DNA from: Lentibacillus persicus
GTDB taxonomy: Bacteria; Bacillota; Bacilli; Bacillales; Amphibacillaceae
DNA length: 64,000 nucleotides
Direction: 5' to 3'
NCBI RefSeq assembly: GCF_900112705.1
Contig: NZ_FOMR01000004.1
Location: 248,001 to 312,000, forward strand
Part shown: piece by piece, positions 1 to 8,670 of the stretch
How positions within the stretch are numbered: the first letter of the stretch is position 1
Layout: every line of letters starts with the position of its first letter
The notes under the pieces: generated by a model
Seen by the model: the letters and a program-made list of their open reading frames with translations, nothing else
Databases searched by the model: none
What the model was told of the DNA's origin: nothing
Position numbers and translations under genes: made by a program

Positions 1-617
1 GCAATGCCCTCTCTTGAACCTAAATTTTCGATGTGTGATTCGCCGATATTCGTAATGACGGCATAATCCGGTTTTGCTAATTTACTTAGGGATTCAATTT
101 CACCGGGATGATTCATGCCCATCTCCACTACTAAAACTTTTGTATCAGAGGGCATCGATAGAATGGTCAATGGCACACCGATATGATTATTTAAATTGCC
201 TTTCGTATAATGCGTTTTAATCGATGGCGAAAGGACGGCGGCAATCAAATCCTTAGTCGTTGTCTTGCCATTGGATCCCGTCACACCAATCACCGTCGGG
301 GCGACGCTTTCACGATAGGATTGCGCAAGCTGCTGCATGGCAGCCAGCGTGTCATTAACATAAAACAACGGAAAATCATCCGGCAAAAAATCAGGCACCG
401 CTTTTCGTTTATCCCATATGGCCGCAACCGCTCCCTGGTTATATGCCTCTTCCATATAATGATGACCATCAAACTTCTCACCAATTATCGGTATAAAGAG
501 TGACTTATCTGTTTTTTTTCGGCTGTCAGTCGTTACTTCATTTATATAGATTGAATCACTTGCATGTTCATTAACATTATCAAAAATAGCACCGAGCCAT
601 TTTGTCGTAAATAACAT
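1..617 (-). CDS. murF: MurF, UDP-MurNAc-tripeptide--D-Ala-D-Ala ligase (3' part outside window)
   Basis: Cytoplasmic enzyme adding D-Ala-D-Ala to the UDP-MurNAc-tripeptide, the last step of the soluble peptidoglycan precursor. I translated the first 205 codons from ATG at 615-617; the gene runs off the left edge, so the C-terminal part of the Mur ligase is missing. The ATP-binding loop GVTGSNGKTTTKD is at about residues 111-123, and an N-terminal Mur domain with a TTDSR motif is near residues 29-33. An AAGGAG ribosome site stands 8-9 bases before the ATG. It follows murE by about 95 bases on the same strand, as in the Bacillus division cluster. Identity is firm; only the length is unknown. 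Confidence 0.95.
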   Translation of the reverse strand, partial: MLFTTKWLGAIFDNVNEHASDSIYINEVTTDSRKKTDKSLFIPIIGEKFDGHHYMEEAYNQGAVAAIWDKRKAVPDFLPDDFPLFYVNDTLAAMQQLAQSYRESVAPTVIGVTGSNGKTTTKDLIAAVLSPSIKTHYTKGNLNNHIGVPLTILSMPSDTKVLVVEMGMNHPGEIESLSKLAKPDYAVITNIGESHIENLGSREGI

Positions 618-712
618 TCCCTGATTCTCCTTAATGTTCCTGGCTTAAAAAGCGATCACGATCCAGTGTTTTGCCAAAAGGAACGCCACCGGACCGGATG
701 TTTTCCGCCTTT

Positions 713-2182
713 TTACGAATCTTTTTGCTTAATTGCTTCTTTTGCTACTAAGCGATCATCAAAATCATACCGCGTTTGACCGATTTCCTGATAGGGTTCA
801 TGCCCTTTTCCGGCAATTAAAATGATATCGCCTTTTTCAGCCTTATCGACCGCATAAAAAATAGCATCCCGGCGATTTTCAATCACTTTGTAATGGTCCT
901 CTTCAAGGCCATTTATCATATCGTTTAAAATAGCATGCGGGTCTTCTGTACGCGGATTATCGGAAGTGAAAATGGCCTCATCAGCGTACTGCATGGCAAT
1001 GGAAGCCATAAGTGGGCGTTTTGATGTGTCACGGTCACCGCCACAGCCAACCACAACATACACGTTGTTTTCGGCAAATTCTTTAATCGTCTGCATAACG
1101 TTTTCCAAAGAATCAGGTGTATGAGCATAGTCCACGAGTGTGGCAAATTCCTGTTCATCATCAACCGGCTGAAAACGGCCATCAACACCTTCAATTGATT
1201 CAAATGCCGTCTTGATTGTGTCGAGTGGCACACCTGCGCTGACAGCAGCTGCCCCTGCAGCAAGCATATTATAGACATTAAATTTACCGATAAGCGTACT
1301 GGTTATATCAATTGATCCAACCGGCGTCTCCATTGTAAACGCTGTTTTCGTTACTTCAAGGTTAATGTTTACAGCCTTTACCTGTGCATCACGTTGAAGG
1401 CCATACGTGATAACATGCTGTGCAGTGCTTTTTTCCAGGAATAAATGATGCGGGTCATCGTGATTAATGACTGCAAATTTCGTACGCTCATCATTATAAT
1501 TATTCCCTAACTGGGCAAACAAAAGACTTTTTGCATGCAGATATTCTTTCATGTCTGCATGATAGTCCAAATGGTCCTGGGATAAGTTAGTGAATACAGC
1601 AATATCAAACTCACACCCATCGGATCTCCCCATATCAAGCGCATGTGAGGAAACTTCCATGATAGCAGTTTCAACTTCTTCCTCTTTCATCTTAAAAAAT
1701 GACCTTTGTAAACTCAGTGCATCGGGCGTCGTATTATGAACAGGGTATGCCTCATCGCCGATTTTCATCTGGATGGTCCCGATTACTCCTGTTTTTCGAT
1801 TATATTGGTTAAAAATTGATTCAAGTAAATAAGTTGTAGTTGTCTTCCCGTTCGTGCCGGTCACACCGATTAGCGGCATGTCATGTGTGGGATAACCATA
1901 AAACTTTGCAGCAAGCATCGCCATTGATTTAGTAGTATCAGCAACACGTATAACCGGCACTTGGGCATTTATATCTTTTTCCGCAAGAATGGCCACAGCG
2001 CCATTGTCCACGGCCTGAGTGACAAACTCATGGCCATCAACTGTAAAACCTTCAATACAAATAAATAAGCTTCCTTCATCAATTTCTCTGGAATCTGCTT
2101 CGATTTGATTAATTGATATGTCCTCAATAGATGCTGACACGTTATAAAATGGCAGCACTGATAGTAACTTCGATAAATTCAT
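713..2182 (-). CDS. murE: MurE, UDP-MurNAc-L-Ala-D-Glu--meso-DAP ligase
   Basis: Cytoplasmic Mur ligase adding the third peptide residue. Seen: ATP loop GVTGTNGKTTTT at about residues 106-117 and SDNPRTEDP near residue 410; the DNPR motif is the known signature for meso-diaminopimelate as substrate, so the wall should be A1-gamma type. I place the start at the ATG of 2180-2182 (489 aa) because AGGGTG lies 6 bases before it and the protein then begins MNLSKLLSVLPFY, as in relatives; an in-frame GTG at 2191 would add three residues. A TATAAT hexamer at 2311-2316 with a poor -35 may be its promoter, separating it from spoVD upstream. Confidence 0.96.
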   Translation of the reverse strand: MNLSKLLSVLPFYNVSASIEDISINQIEADSREIDEGSLFICIEGFTVDGHEFVTQAVDNGAVAILAEKDINAQVPVIRVADTTKSMAMLAAKFYGYPTHDMPLIGVTGTNGKTTTTYLLESIFNQYNRKTGVIGTIQMKIGDEAYPVHNTTPDALSLQRSFFKMKEEEVETAIMEVSSHALDMGRSDGCEFDIAVFTNLSQDHLDYHADMKEYLHAKSLLFAQLGNNYNDERTKFAVINHDDPHHLFLEKSTAQHVITYGLQRDAQVKAVNINLEVTKTAFTMETPVGSIDITSTLIGKFNVYNMLAAGAAAVSAGVPLDTIKTAFESIEGVDGRFQPVDDEQEFATLVDYAHTPDSLENVMQTIKEFAENNVYVVVGCGGDRDTSKRPLMASIAMQYADEAIFTSDNPRTEDPHAILNDMINGLEEDHYKVIENRRDAIFYAVDKAEKGDIILIAGKGHEPYQEIGQTRYDFDDRLVAKEAIKQKDS

Positions 2183-2339
2183 TACAAACACCCTATTCTA
2201 ATTTATACTTCAACTGTCAACATGTTCCCCTTTAAGTCACATCTAAACTGACTCTCGGGTCCGGGATTGTTGGAGTCACACTCAGCAAATTAAACCACAC
2301 CACTGAATGTATTATAGCAGATTTATAACTTGTTCACGA

Positions 2340-4268
2340 TCAATTTTTATCGGATAGATATATTCTGACTGTTTCCCCTTGTTCGAGCTTTGTGCCAGGG
2401 CTTGGCGCCTGGTCGATAATATAATCACCGGAACCGCTCGATTCAATCGATAGTGTCGTCTGGTACTCAGTCAGTTCCTTAGTCTTCAGTCCAGTCAAAT
2501 CCGGAACTTCAACTTTTGGCTGTTCAGGCCAAACATAGTCTTTATCAGGACCTTCCTCGCTCGGCTCTACCCCCATAGCACGCAGACTGTCTCCTATGAT
2601 TGTTCCGACAATTGGTGCGGCAACTACACCGCCAAACTGTACGGTGTCTTTCGGGTTATCAATGGCAACATAAACGACAATTTCCGGGTCATCAGCAGGA
2701 GCGAATCCCATAAAAGATACGACGTAATTATTCGCCATATAATTGCCGTCAGGGCCGACTTTTTGGGCTGTACCTGTTTTGCCGCCAACGCGATAACCAT
2801 CCACGTAGGCCGGTCGTCCGGTCCCTTTTGCCACAACACTCTCAAGCGCATAGCGAATTTCTTCGGAAGTGGATTCAGATATCACATTTTCTTTTAATGT
2901 TGGCTTAACTTCATCAACCACTTCACTGGTCTTTGGGTCCACCCATTCTTTGGCAATATAAGGTTCATATAACTCACCGCCGTTAACGGCAGCGGCTACA
3001 GCCATCACTTGTTGTATTGGCGTCACCGAAACACCCTGCCCGAACGATGTTGTACCAAGCTCAACCGGACCGATGTTATCTGGTTCAAATAAAATCCCAT
3101 TTTCTTCGCCACGAAGATCAATCCCGGTTTTCTGGCCAAACCCGAAGTCTTCAATGTAACTGAATAACTTTTCTTTACCAAGCTCGGTACCCATCTCTAC
3201 AAAACCAGGGTTACACGAATTTTGAACCACTTCCAGATAACTTTGGTGACCATGTCCGCCGCTTTTCCAGCAGTGCAATTCCGTTCCGCCTACTGAAATA
3301 TCGCCATCATCATGAAAATGATCATTTTCAAGGTCCACCGTGTTCTCTTCCAAGGCAGATGCCAATGTAATAATTTTAAATGTGGATCCTGGCTCAAAGG
3401 TACTCCATATTGGCAAATTCCGGTCGTATATCTCTGAGTTCACATTTTGATAATCTTCAGGATGAAAATTAGGACGTGAAGCCATCCCCATAACACCACC
3501 CGTGTCAGGATCTACAGCAATTGCCATAGCACCATCGGGATTATAACGCGACTCAGCAAGGTCCAGTTCGCGCTCCATTATCGTTTGGACTCTGGAATCA
3601 ATCGTCGTTTTCAAATTTAGCCCATCTTCGGGTGACTTATAATCATCTGCCAATTGTTCCAGCTCTTTACCCTTAGCATCAGAGTAAAAAGATAAACTTC
3701 CTTCCTCTCCGCTCAAACGATCATTATAAAACAGCTCAAGCCCCGTTAGTCCTTGATTATCAATTCCGGCAAACCCTAAAACATGTGATAAATAATCATC
3801 AAAAGGATAATGGCGTTTCGAATCCTTCGCAAGATAAACACCATCCAAATTTAATCTTCTGAAAGCCGATTCCTGTTCTTCCGTTATCTTTCGGCCTTCG
3901 GGGTGAATACGTGTGTAGACAGCATCTTCAGTGACATAATCATAGGCAACTTGTTCAGATATATTCAATACATCCGCGATGTCATTTGCTGTCTTCTGGG
4001 GGTCTTTCACTTGTTGGGGAACAACAATAACTGAAGGAGCAGACACATTTTCTGCCAGCACTTCTCCCTCCCTGTCCAATATTTTGCCACGTTCGGGCTC
4101 AAACGTTATATCCCTGCTCCATGATTCATCGGCAAGTTTCATCAGATCATCGCCTATTACAAATTGGACATACCCGAGCCGCACGTCAATAATTGTAAAA
4201 AACAACAGACCAATCAAAAAAACCGTGATGATTCGCTTTCGTACAGTAACTGAAGATACACGTTTCAT
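2340..4268 (-). CDS. spoVD: SpoVD, sporulation-specific class B penicillin-binding protein
   Basis: Transpeptidase for spore cortex peptidoglycan, anchored in the outer forespore membrane in B. subtilis. With the start at ATG 4266-4268 (AAGGGG 6 bases upstream) it is 642 aa; a longer reading from 4340 has no ribosome site. Order: one N-terminal membrane helix (about residues 11-32), PBP dimerisation domain, transpeptidase domain with STFK at about 295-298, a SCN triad, KTGTA, then one C-terminal PASTA domain. The single PASTA domain and position between pbpB and murE match SpoVD. A terminator after pbpB and a sigma-E-like promoter at 4309-4337 suggest transcription separate from the vegetative genes. 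Confidence 0.95.
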   Translation of the reverse strand: MKRVSSVTVRKRIITVFLIGLLFFTIIDVRLGYVQFVIGDDLMKLADESWSRDITFEPERGKILDREGEVLAENVSAPSVIVVPQQVKDPQKTANDIADVLNISEQVAYDYVTEDAVYTRIHPEGRKITEEQESAFRRLNLDGVYLAKDSKRHYPFDDYLSHVLGFAGIDNQGLTGLELFYNDRLSGEEGSLSFYSDAKGKELEQLADDYKSPEDGLNLKTTIDSRVQTIMERELDLAESRYNPDGAMAIAVDPDTGGVMGMASRPNFHPEDYQNVNSEIYDRNLPIWSTFEPGSTFKIITLASALEENTVDLENDHFHDDGDISVGGTELHCWKSGGHGHQSYLEVVQNSCNPGFVEMGTELGKEKLFSYIEDFGFGQKTGIDLRGEENGILFEPDNIGPVELGTTSFGQGVSVTPIQQVMAVAAAVNGGELYEPYIAKEWVDPKTSEVVDEVKPTLKENVISESTSEEIRYALESVVAKGTGRPAYVDGYRVGGKTGTAQKVGPDGNYMANNYVVSFMGFAPADDPEIVVYVAIDNPKDTVQFGGVVAAPIVGTIIGDSLRAMGVEPSEEGPDKDYVWPEQPKVEVPDLTGLKTKELTEYQTTLSIESSGSGDYIIDQAPSPGTKLEQGETVRIYLSDKN

Positions 4269-4308
4269 TTTCTTTCCCCTTTTCGTATTCATACATAGGC
4301 TTGTATCC

Positions 4309-4337
4309 ACTATATGAACACAAAAAAAAGAATAGAA
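4309..4337 (-). promoter_or_regulatory. Sigma-E-like promoter of spoVD
   Basis: On the minus strand, TTCTATT (4331-4337) is followed after 14 bases by CATATAGT (4309-4316). The sigma-E -10 consensus is about CATACAnT, so six of eight bases match. The element stands about 40 bases before the spoVD ATG and directly after the pbpB terminator. The spacing and -35 resemble the gerR promoter at 12043-12071. spoVD is sigma-E dependent in B. subtilis. Confidence 0.5.
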
Positions 4338-4352
4338 CATGACTGTAACAGC

Positions 4353-4387
4353 AAAAGCGTGCCAACTTCCGCAAAGTTTGGCACGCT
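4353..4387 (-). terminator. Terminator after pbpB
   Basis: Ten-base-pair stem AGCGTGCCAA/TTGGCACGCT (4356-4365 with 4378-4387), followed on the minus strand by a short TTTT. It lies just after the pbpB stop and before the spoVD promoter. The short U-tract suggests partial termination. Confidence 0.6.
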
Positions 4388-4401
4388 TCTGTTCCTGTTA
4401 A

Positions 4402-6600
4402 TTAGTCGGTTGAATCATTGGATTCCTCTTCTGTTTCTTCATCTGTGGTTTCTGTCTCAGCATTTGGCGGTTCCAGTTCAACCCCTAAATAATCACCTTG
4501 TTTGAGCGGTGTACCTTCTTCAATACTTTGTGTCTTAACGTAACCATACCCCATTGGTTCAACCTTCAACCCAACCAAATCTGATAATTCAAGAACGTCC
4601 CGCAGTGACCAACCAATGATGTTCACCATTTCCGGTGCATCTGTTACCAGAATAAGTCTGTCTCCAGGCAGCAGTTTTTCACCTTTAGCTGCACTCGCTT
4701 TTTTAATCGTATTTCCCGAACCTATAACTGAAACCTTTATGCCACTGTCGGCTAATTTTTTCTTAACCTCAGCTGTTTTTTGATCAATGATTTGCGGTAA
4801 TTCTACATAATCTACTTGTTCAGAAGCTTCTTTATCAGGTTCGATATTGAGATATTGCAAGCTGTTTTTCATGACATTTTTGAATATGAATGAAAGAGGA
4901 GCCGAACCGGTTTCGGTTGCCTCGATGTCAGGCTTTTTAACGGATACATACATCATCAGCTGCGGGTCTTCTTTCGGCGCCATGCCAAGAAATGAGTACA
5001 TGTGATTGCCATGGCCCGACAGGTAGCTTCCATTTTCAGAGATTTGGGCTGTTCCCGTTTTGCCTGCAACTGAATAGTCTTCAAGATTGTATTCTTTGCC
5101 GGTTCCATGTTCAGATGTAATGACTGAGCCCAGCAAATCCATCACTTGATCGGATGTCTCTTCTGAAATTGGTTCCGAAATAACCTCAGGCGATTTTTCT
5201 TGTATTGGTTTACCAGAATTTGGGTTTTCTGTTTTTGAAATAACATACGGTTTAACCATTTTCCCGTCATTTGCTATCGCTGTTGCAGCTTTCATTTGCT
5301 GAATTGGCGTAACGGTGCTTGCTTGACCAAAGGATGTTGTGATTTTATCCCGCGGGTAGTTATAAACAAGCTGTCCAGCTTCTTCTCCCGGCAAATCAAT
5401 GCCCGTTTTTTCATCAAAATCAAATGCGTTCCAGTAATCCAGGTAGGTCTCTGTACCGATTTTTTCCCATACAAGCTTAGAAGCTGCCACATTTGAAGAG
5501 CGGGCAAACCCTTCATCATATGTTATCGAACCCCAGCCTTCACCGCCATTATGGTCTCTGACTGCACTCACGCGGTCACTGATTTTATACTTGCCCGATT
5601 CAAACCATTCATCACCTTTATACACACCCTCTTCAATCGCAGCCGCCCACGTGAACATCTTTACAGTGGAGCCAGGTTCAACAGGTGTGGAAATTGCATC
5701 ATTGTACCAATTCTCGACGCTTTCCAATTCATTCGGATTATAGCTTGGCCTGTTACTCATCGCCAGCACTTCACCGGTTTTTGGATCCATAACAATAGCG
5801 GTCATTCGCTCGGGGCTATATTCTTTATCCATTTGCGTCATGACATCTTCGAGAAGCGTCTGGACTTTCTGATCAATTGTCAAATAAACATTTCCGCCAT
5901 TTTCCGGCTGCTTAACCACTTCATTTGGGTTCAGCAACTTCGTATTATATTGATCACGTTCGTACGAAATAGACCCATTTTCCCCGCTTAGCAGCTCATT
6001 CATTTCGTTTTCAATCCCAGTTACACCACTGATGGTGTTTTCATTCTTTTGTGCAAAGCCGATGATTTGGGAAGCAAACATGCCGTTTGGGTAATAACGA
6101 ATAGGCTCTTCAGTAAATTCAATACCGGGCAGGTCCAATGCCTCAATCTCTTCCTTAGTATCCTGTGAGATTTCTTTCCCTGCATTCCCGAACTCCACTT
6201 GAAATTGGTCATTATTAATGCCTTCATTCAGCTGTTCAAGTAAATATTGTTTATCGGCATTCAACAAAGGAGCCAGCTTTTCCGCAGTTTTTTCCGGGTC
6301 AACGACATGCAATGGCTCCTCTTCATCCTGTGTATACGATTCGCTGGTAATTGCCTGAATGCGGTATGTAGGGCGATCATAAGCTAATGTCATACCATTT
6401 CGATCATAAATCTCACCGCGTTCCGCATCAAGGGTGTAGGATGCAGTTCGCTTCTCTTCAGCCAACTGTTCTAAAGACACGCCATCAATTTCACCAGTTG
6501 CCTGAATATAAAGAAACCTCCCTGATATGAGTAAAAATATGCCAACAAACAACACAATCAGAATCCCGGTCATGATGTTGGTGTTCCTGTTTTTCTTCAT
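4402..6600 (-). CDS. pbpB: PBP2B, essential septal transpeptidase
   Basis: Class B penicillin-binding protein that cross-links septal peptidoglycan with FtsW and the FtsL/DivIC/DivIB complex at the division site. 732 aa: one membrane helix at about 9-32, dimerisation domain, transpeptidase with active-site Ser311 in STVK, an SSN triad and KTGTAQ, then two C-terminal PASTA-type segments and a very acidic tail (EETEEESNDSTD). Two PASTA segments and the place right after ftsL separate it from the neighbouring SpoVD, which has one. The start ATG is 17 bases after the ftsL stop. The family assignment is secure. Confidence 0.95.
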   Translation of the reverse strand: MKKNRNTNIMTGILIVLFVGIFLLISGRFLYIQATGEIDGVSLEQLAEEKRTASYTLDAERGEIYDRNGMTLAYDRPTYRIQAITSESYTQDEEEPLHVVDPEKTAEKLAPLLNADKQYLLEQLNEGINNDQFQVEFGNAGKEISQDTKEEIEALDLPGIEFTEEPIRYYPNGMFASQIIGFAQKNENTISGVTGIENEMNELLSGENGSISYERDQYNTKLLNPNEVVKQPENGGNVYLTIDQKVQTLLEDVMTQMDKEYSPERMTAIVMDPKTGEVLAMSNRPSYNPNELESVENWYNDAISTPVEPGSTVKMFTWAAAIEEGVYKGDEWFESGKYKISDRVSAVRDHNGGEGWGSITYDEGFARSSNVAASKLVWEKIGTETYLDYWNAFDFDEKTGIDLPGEEAGQLVYNYPRDKITTSFGQASTVTPIQQMKAATAIANDGKMVKPYVISKTENPNSGKPIQEKSPEVISEPISEETSDQVMDLLGSVITSEHGTGKEYNLEDYSVAGKTGTAQISENGSYLSGHGNHMYSFLGMAPKEDPQLMMYVSVKKPDIEATETGSAPLSFIFKNVMKNSLQYLNIEPDKEASEQVDYVELPQIIDQKTAEVKKKLADSGIKVSVIGSGNTIKKASAAKGEKLLPGDRLILVTDAPEMVNIIGWSLRDVLELSDLVGLKVEPMGYGYVKTQSIEEGTPLKQGDYLGVELEPPNAETETTDEETEEESNDSTD

Positions 6601-6616
6601 GACTCATCCGCCTTGT

Positions 6617-6994
6617 TTAGTTAGTGTTAAAAGCTGTTGCCTGTTTAACTTGGGCATCTTGTATTTTCAAGCCATTTTCTTTAGCGATTCGAATAATTCT
6701 TTCAGGTCGCTCTAATTGCTTTTTTTCATAAACAAGTCCTTCATTGGCAACTTCCTGCTGCTCGACTTTTTGATTAAGTGACTCCACATCCCTGTTCAGT
6801 GCATCTGTTGCGGAAGCAAATGTTACGACATAAATACAGACCGCTATCAGCATAAAAGCTGTCAGCGAATACAAGACCTTCTCACCCTTTGTTATCCAGC
6901 TTTTCTTCCGGACTTTAACTAATTGCTGTTGGTCTTGCTCTTGTACATTTGACGCATACGATTTTTCCCAGCTTCGTGCCAGATTCTCGTTCAT
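6617..6994 (-). CDS. ftsL: FtsL, bitopic division protein
   Basis: Small membrane protein that recruits and stabilises the septal synthase with DivIC. 125 aa from the ATG at 6992-6994: basic cytoplasmic N-terminus, one membrane helix (about residues 39-60), then an extracellular coiled coil rich in Gln/Glu/Val/Leu. The ATG overlaps the rsmH stop (TCATGA), with an AAGGGTGG ribosome site inside rsmH, so translation is probably coupled. A GTG four codons earlier is possible but its ribosome site would be too close. Sequence identity in the family is low; the assignment rests on topology plus position between rsmH and pbpB. Confidence 0.92.
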   Translation of the reverse strand: MNENLARSWEKSYASNVQEQDQQQLVKVRKKSWITKGEKVLYSLTAFMLIAVCIYVVTFASATDALNRDVESLNQKVEQQEVANEGLVYEKKQLERPERIIRIAKENGLKIQDAQVKQATAFNTN

Positions 6995-7971
6995 GACTTT
7001 TTCCACCCTTCTTCAAATGTGAAATCTTCATGCCATTCTCCTGTTTTTTCGACAATCCTTAGCTTGGCTGACCGTGAGCGGCGATTTTCATCGAGTTCAT
7101 CCTCGCTTGGTACAATCGGTTTTTTATTTACCAGTTTAAACGGCGCCTGATGATCATCCGGTATTATTGGCAAGTTACGCGGGACCGGTTTGGCAGTTGT
7201 CCATTTTCGGAATGCTTGCTTGCAGATCCTGTCTTCCAGTGAATGGAATGTTATAACGGCGATTCTTCCATTAATTCCAATGTTTCTTGCTGCTTGATGA
7301 AGTGCGTCATTGAATGCCGCTAATTCGTCATTGACAGTAATTCGTAACGCCTGAAATATTCGCTTTGCCGGGTGTCCGCCCTTTCGACGCGCCGGCGCCG
7401 GGATAGCCTTTTTTATAATTTCAACCAGCTGAAATGTTGTATCGATCGATTGGTTTTTTCTCGCGTTTTCAATTTCTCGGGCGATTTGTTTAGAAAATTT
7501 TTCCTCACCGTAACCGAAAAATACTTTTACTAACTGATTATACGGCCACTCATTTACAATTTTATGTGCGTCAAGATGCTGAGCCTGATTCATGCGCATA
7601 TCCAGCTTCGCATCGTGCTGATAGCTGAACCCTCTTTCTCCACGGTCCAGCTGGGGCGAAGAAACACCAAGATCGAACAAAATACCATCAGCTTTAGTGA
7701 TTTGATGCGTCACGAATGTTTCTTCCAGCTGCCTGAAATTTGCCTGAACAAAAAGCGTCCGGTCATGATGCTGCTGTAACTTTTTCCGTGCAGCATCCAA
7801 AGCTTCATGATCCTGATCCATAGCAACGAGCAAACCCGCCTCGCTTAATTGGGACACAATGCGTTCTGCATGACCGCCGCCGCCAACTGTGCAATCAACA
7901 TATGTACCATCAGACTTGATTGCCAGCCCATCGATGACTTCTTCTTCTAATACGCTGTAGTGATCGAACAT
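6991..7971 (-). CDS. rsmH: RsmH (MraW), 16S rRNA C1402 N4-methyltransferase
   Basis: SAM-dependent enzyme that methylates N4 of cytidine 1402 in the 16S rRNA decoding centre. 326 aa with the family start HYSVLEEEV, the SAM motif [13 protein letters not shown] at about residues 27-39, [13 protein letters not shown], and the C-terminal signature [11 protein letters not shown] at 7969-7971 follows AGGTGT at good spacing. Second gene of the mraZ-rsmH-ftsL-pbpB run, overlapping ftsL by a few bases and 42 bases after mraZ. Confidence 0.97.
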   Translation of the reverse strand: MFDHYSVLEEEVIDGLAIKSDGTYVDCTVGGGGHAERIVSQLSEAGLLVAMDQDHEALDAARKKLQQHHDRTLFVQANFRQLEETFVTHQITKADGILFDLGVSSPQLDRGERGFSYQHDAKLDMRMNQAQHLDAHKIVNEWPYNQLVKVFFGYGEEKFSKQIAREIENARKNQSIDTTFQLVEIIKKAIPAPARRKGGHPAKRIFQALRITVNDELAAFNDALHQAARNIGINGRIAVITFHSLEDRICKQAFRKWTTAKPVPRNLPIIPDDHQAPFKLVNKKPIVPSEDELDENRRSRSAKLRIVEKTGEWHEDFTFEEGWKKS

Positions 7972-8013
7972 TAATTACACCTGGTTTCTGTCTTTTCATT
8001 TACCTACTATCAA

Positions 8014-8445
8014 TCAAATATCAAAATCCATCAGGTTCTCGGCAATTTCACCGAATGATTCTTCTGAGTCATTGAAATAGTCTTGCCAGTTTTCGTCAGC
8101 CCAGAATTCAACCCGATTGGACACGCCTATGACAACACATTCCTTATCCAAAGCAGCATAATTCCTCAGTGGCTGGGGTATGTTTATTCTCCCCTGCTTA
8201 TCTACTTCACATTCAACGGCTCCAGAGAAGAAAAATCTTGTAAATGCACGGGCGTCTTTTTTCGTAAGCGGGAGTTTTTTTAACTTTTCTTCAAGTATTT
8301 TCCATTCATCCATTGGATAGGCGAACAAACATTTGTCCAGTCCACGGGTGACAACAAAATTGTCTCCAAGCTCCTCCCGAAACTTGGCGGGCACAATAAT
8401 TCTTCCTTTGGTATCGATATTGTGCTGGAATTCACCCATGAACAT
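8014..8445 (-). CDS. mraZ: MraZ, transcriptional regulator of the division cluster
   Basis: 143 aa with two SpoVT/AbrB-like MraZ domains: N-terminal half starting [24 protein letters not shown] and a second copy containing [16 protein letters not shown] at about residues 82-97. In other bacteria MraZ assembles as a ring and represses its own cluster by binding direct repeats before its gene. Such repeats are visible here at 8473-8502, downstream of a sigma-A-type promoter, so autoregulation is likely. The start has GGGGCGG 8 bases upstream. First gene of the rightmost division transcription unit; a strong terminator for bshC separates it from what lies upstream. Confidence 0.97.
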   Translation of the reverse strand: MFMGEFQHNIDTKGRIIVPAKFREELGDNFVVTRGLDKCLFAYPMDEWKILEEKLKKLPLTKKDARAFTRFFFSGAVECEVDKQGRINIPQPLRNYAALDKECVVIGVSNRVEFWADENWQDYFNDSEESFGEIAENLMDFDI

Positions 8446-8472
8446 AAAGTCCGCCCCACTTTCTTATAACAC

Positions 8473-8535
8473 ATGTTACCACATTCCCCCACTATTCACC
8501 ACCAAAACTTTAAAATTTTGTATAAAACATTTCAA
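8473..8535 (-). promoter_or_regulatory. mraZ promoter with MraZ-box direct repeats
   Basis: Minus strand: -35 TTGAAA (8530-8535), 17-base spacer, -10 TAAAGT (8507-8512). Directly downstream are three direct repeats starting every 10 bases: GTGGTGAATA (8493-8502), GTGGGGGAAT (8483-8492), GTGGTAACAT (8473-8482). Spacing by one helical turn with a G-rich TGG core matches the known MraZ operator design, so this is read as the autorepression site over the transcription start. Confidence 0.75.
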
Positions 8536-8610
8536 ACTGGTTCACTCTTTGTAAGTTAAATATTATCGGCCAGATGTGTTTCACAAGCGCAACAGACTGT
8601 TTTTCGGCAT

Positions 8611-8659
8611 AAAAAAAACCACCTTCTGCCACATATTGAATAAATGTGGTAGAAGGTGG
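8611..8659 (-). terminator. Terminator after bshC
   Basis: Sixteen-base-pair stem between 8619-8634 and 8644-8659 with a single G-U pair, followed on the minus strand by eight T (8611-8618). A textbook intrinsic terminator just downstream of bshC, isolating the mraZ promoter. Confidence 0.9.
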
Positions 8660-8670
8660 AGGGTTCACCA

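Noticed and set aside
618-712. Open frame between murE and murF that looks like a lost C-terminal extension
   Set aside because: MurE already ends at the usual place for the family; the frame has no start and is only 28 codons.
5551-5991. 146-codon ORF antisense to pbpB
   Set aside because: Lies entirely inside pbpB, which is an unambiguous gene; no domain or ribosome site.
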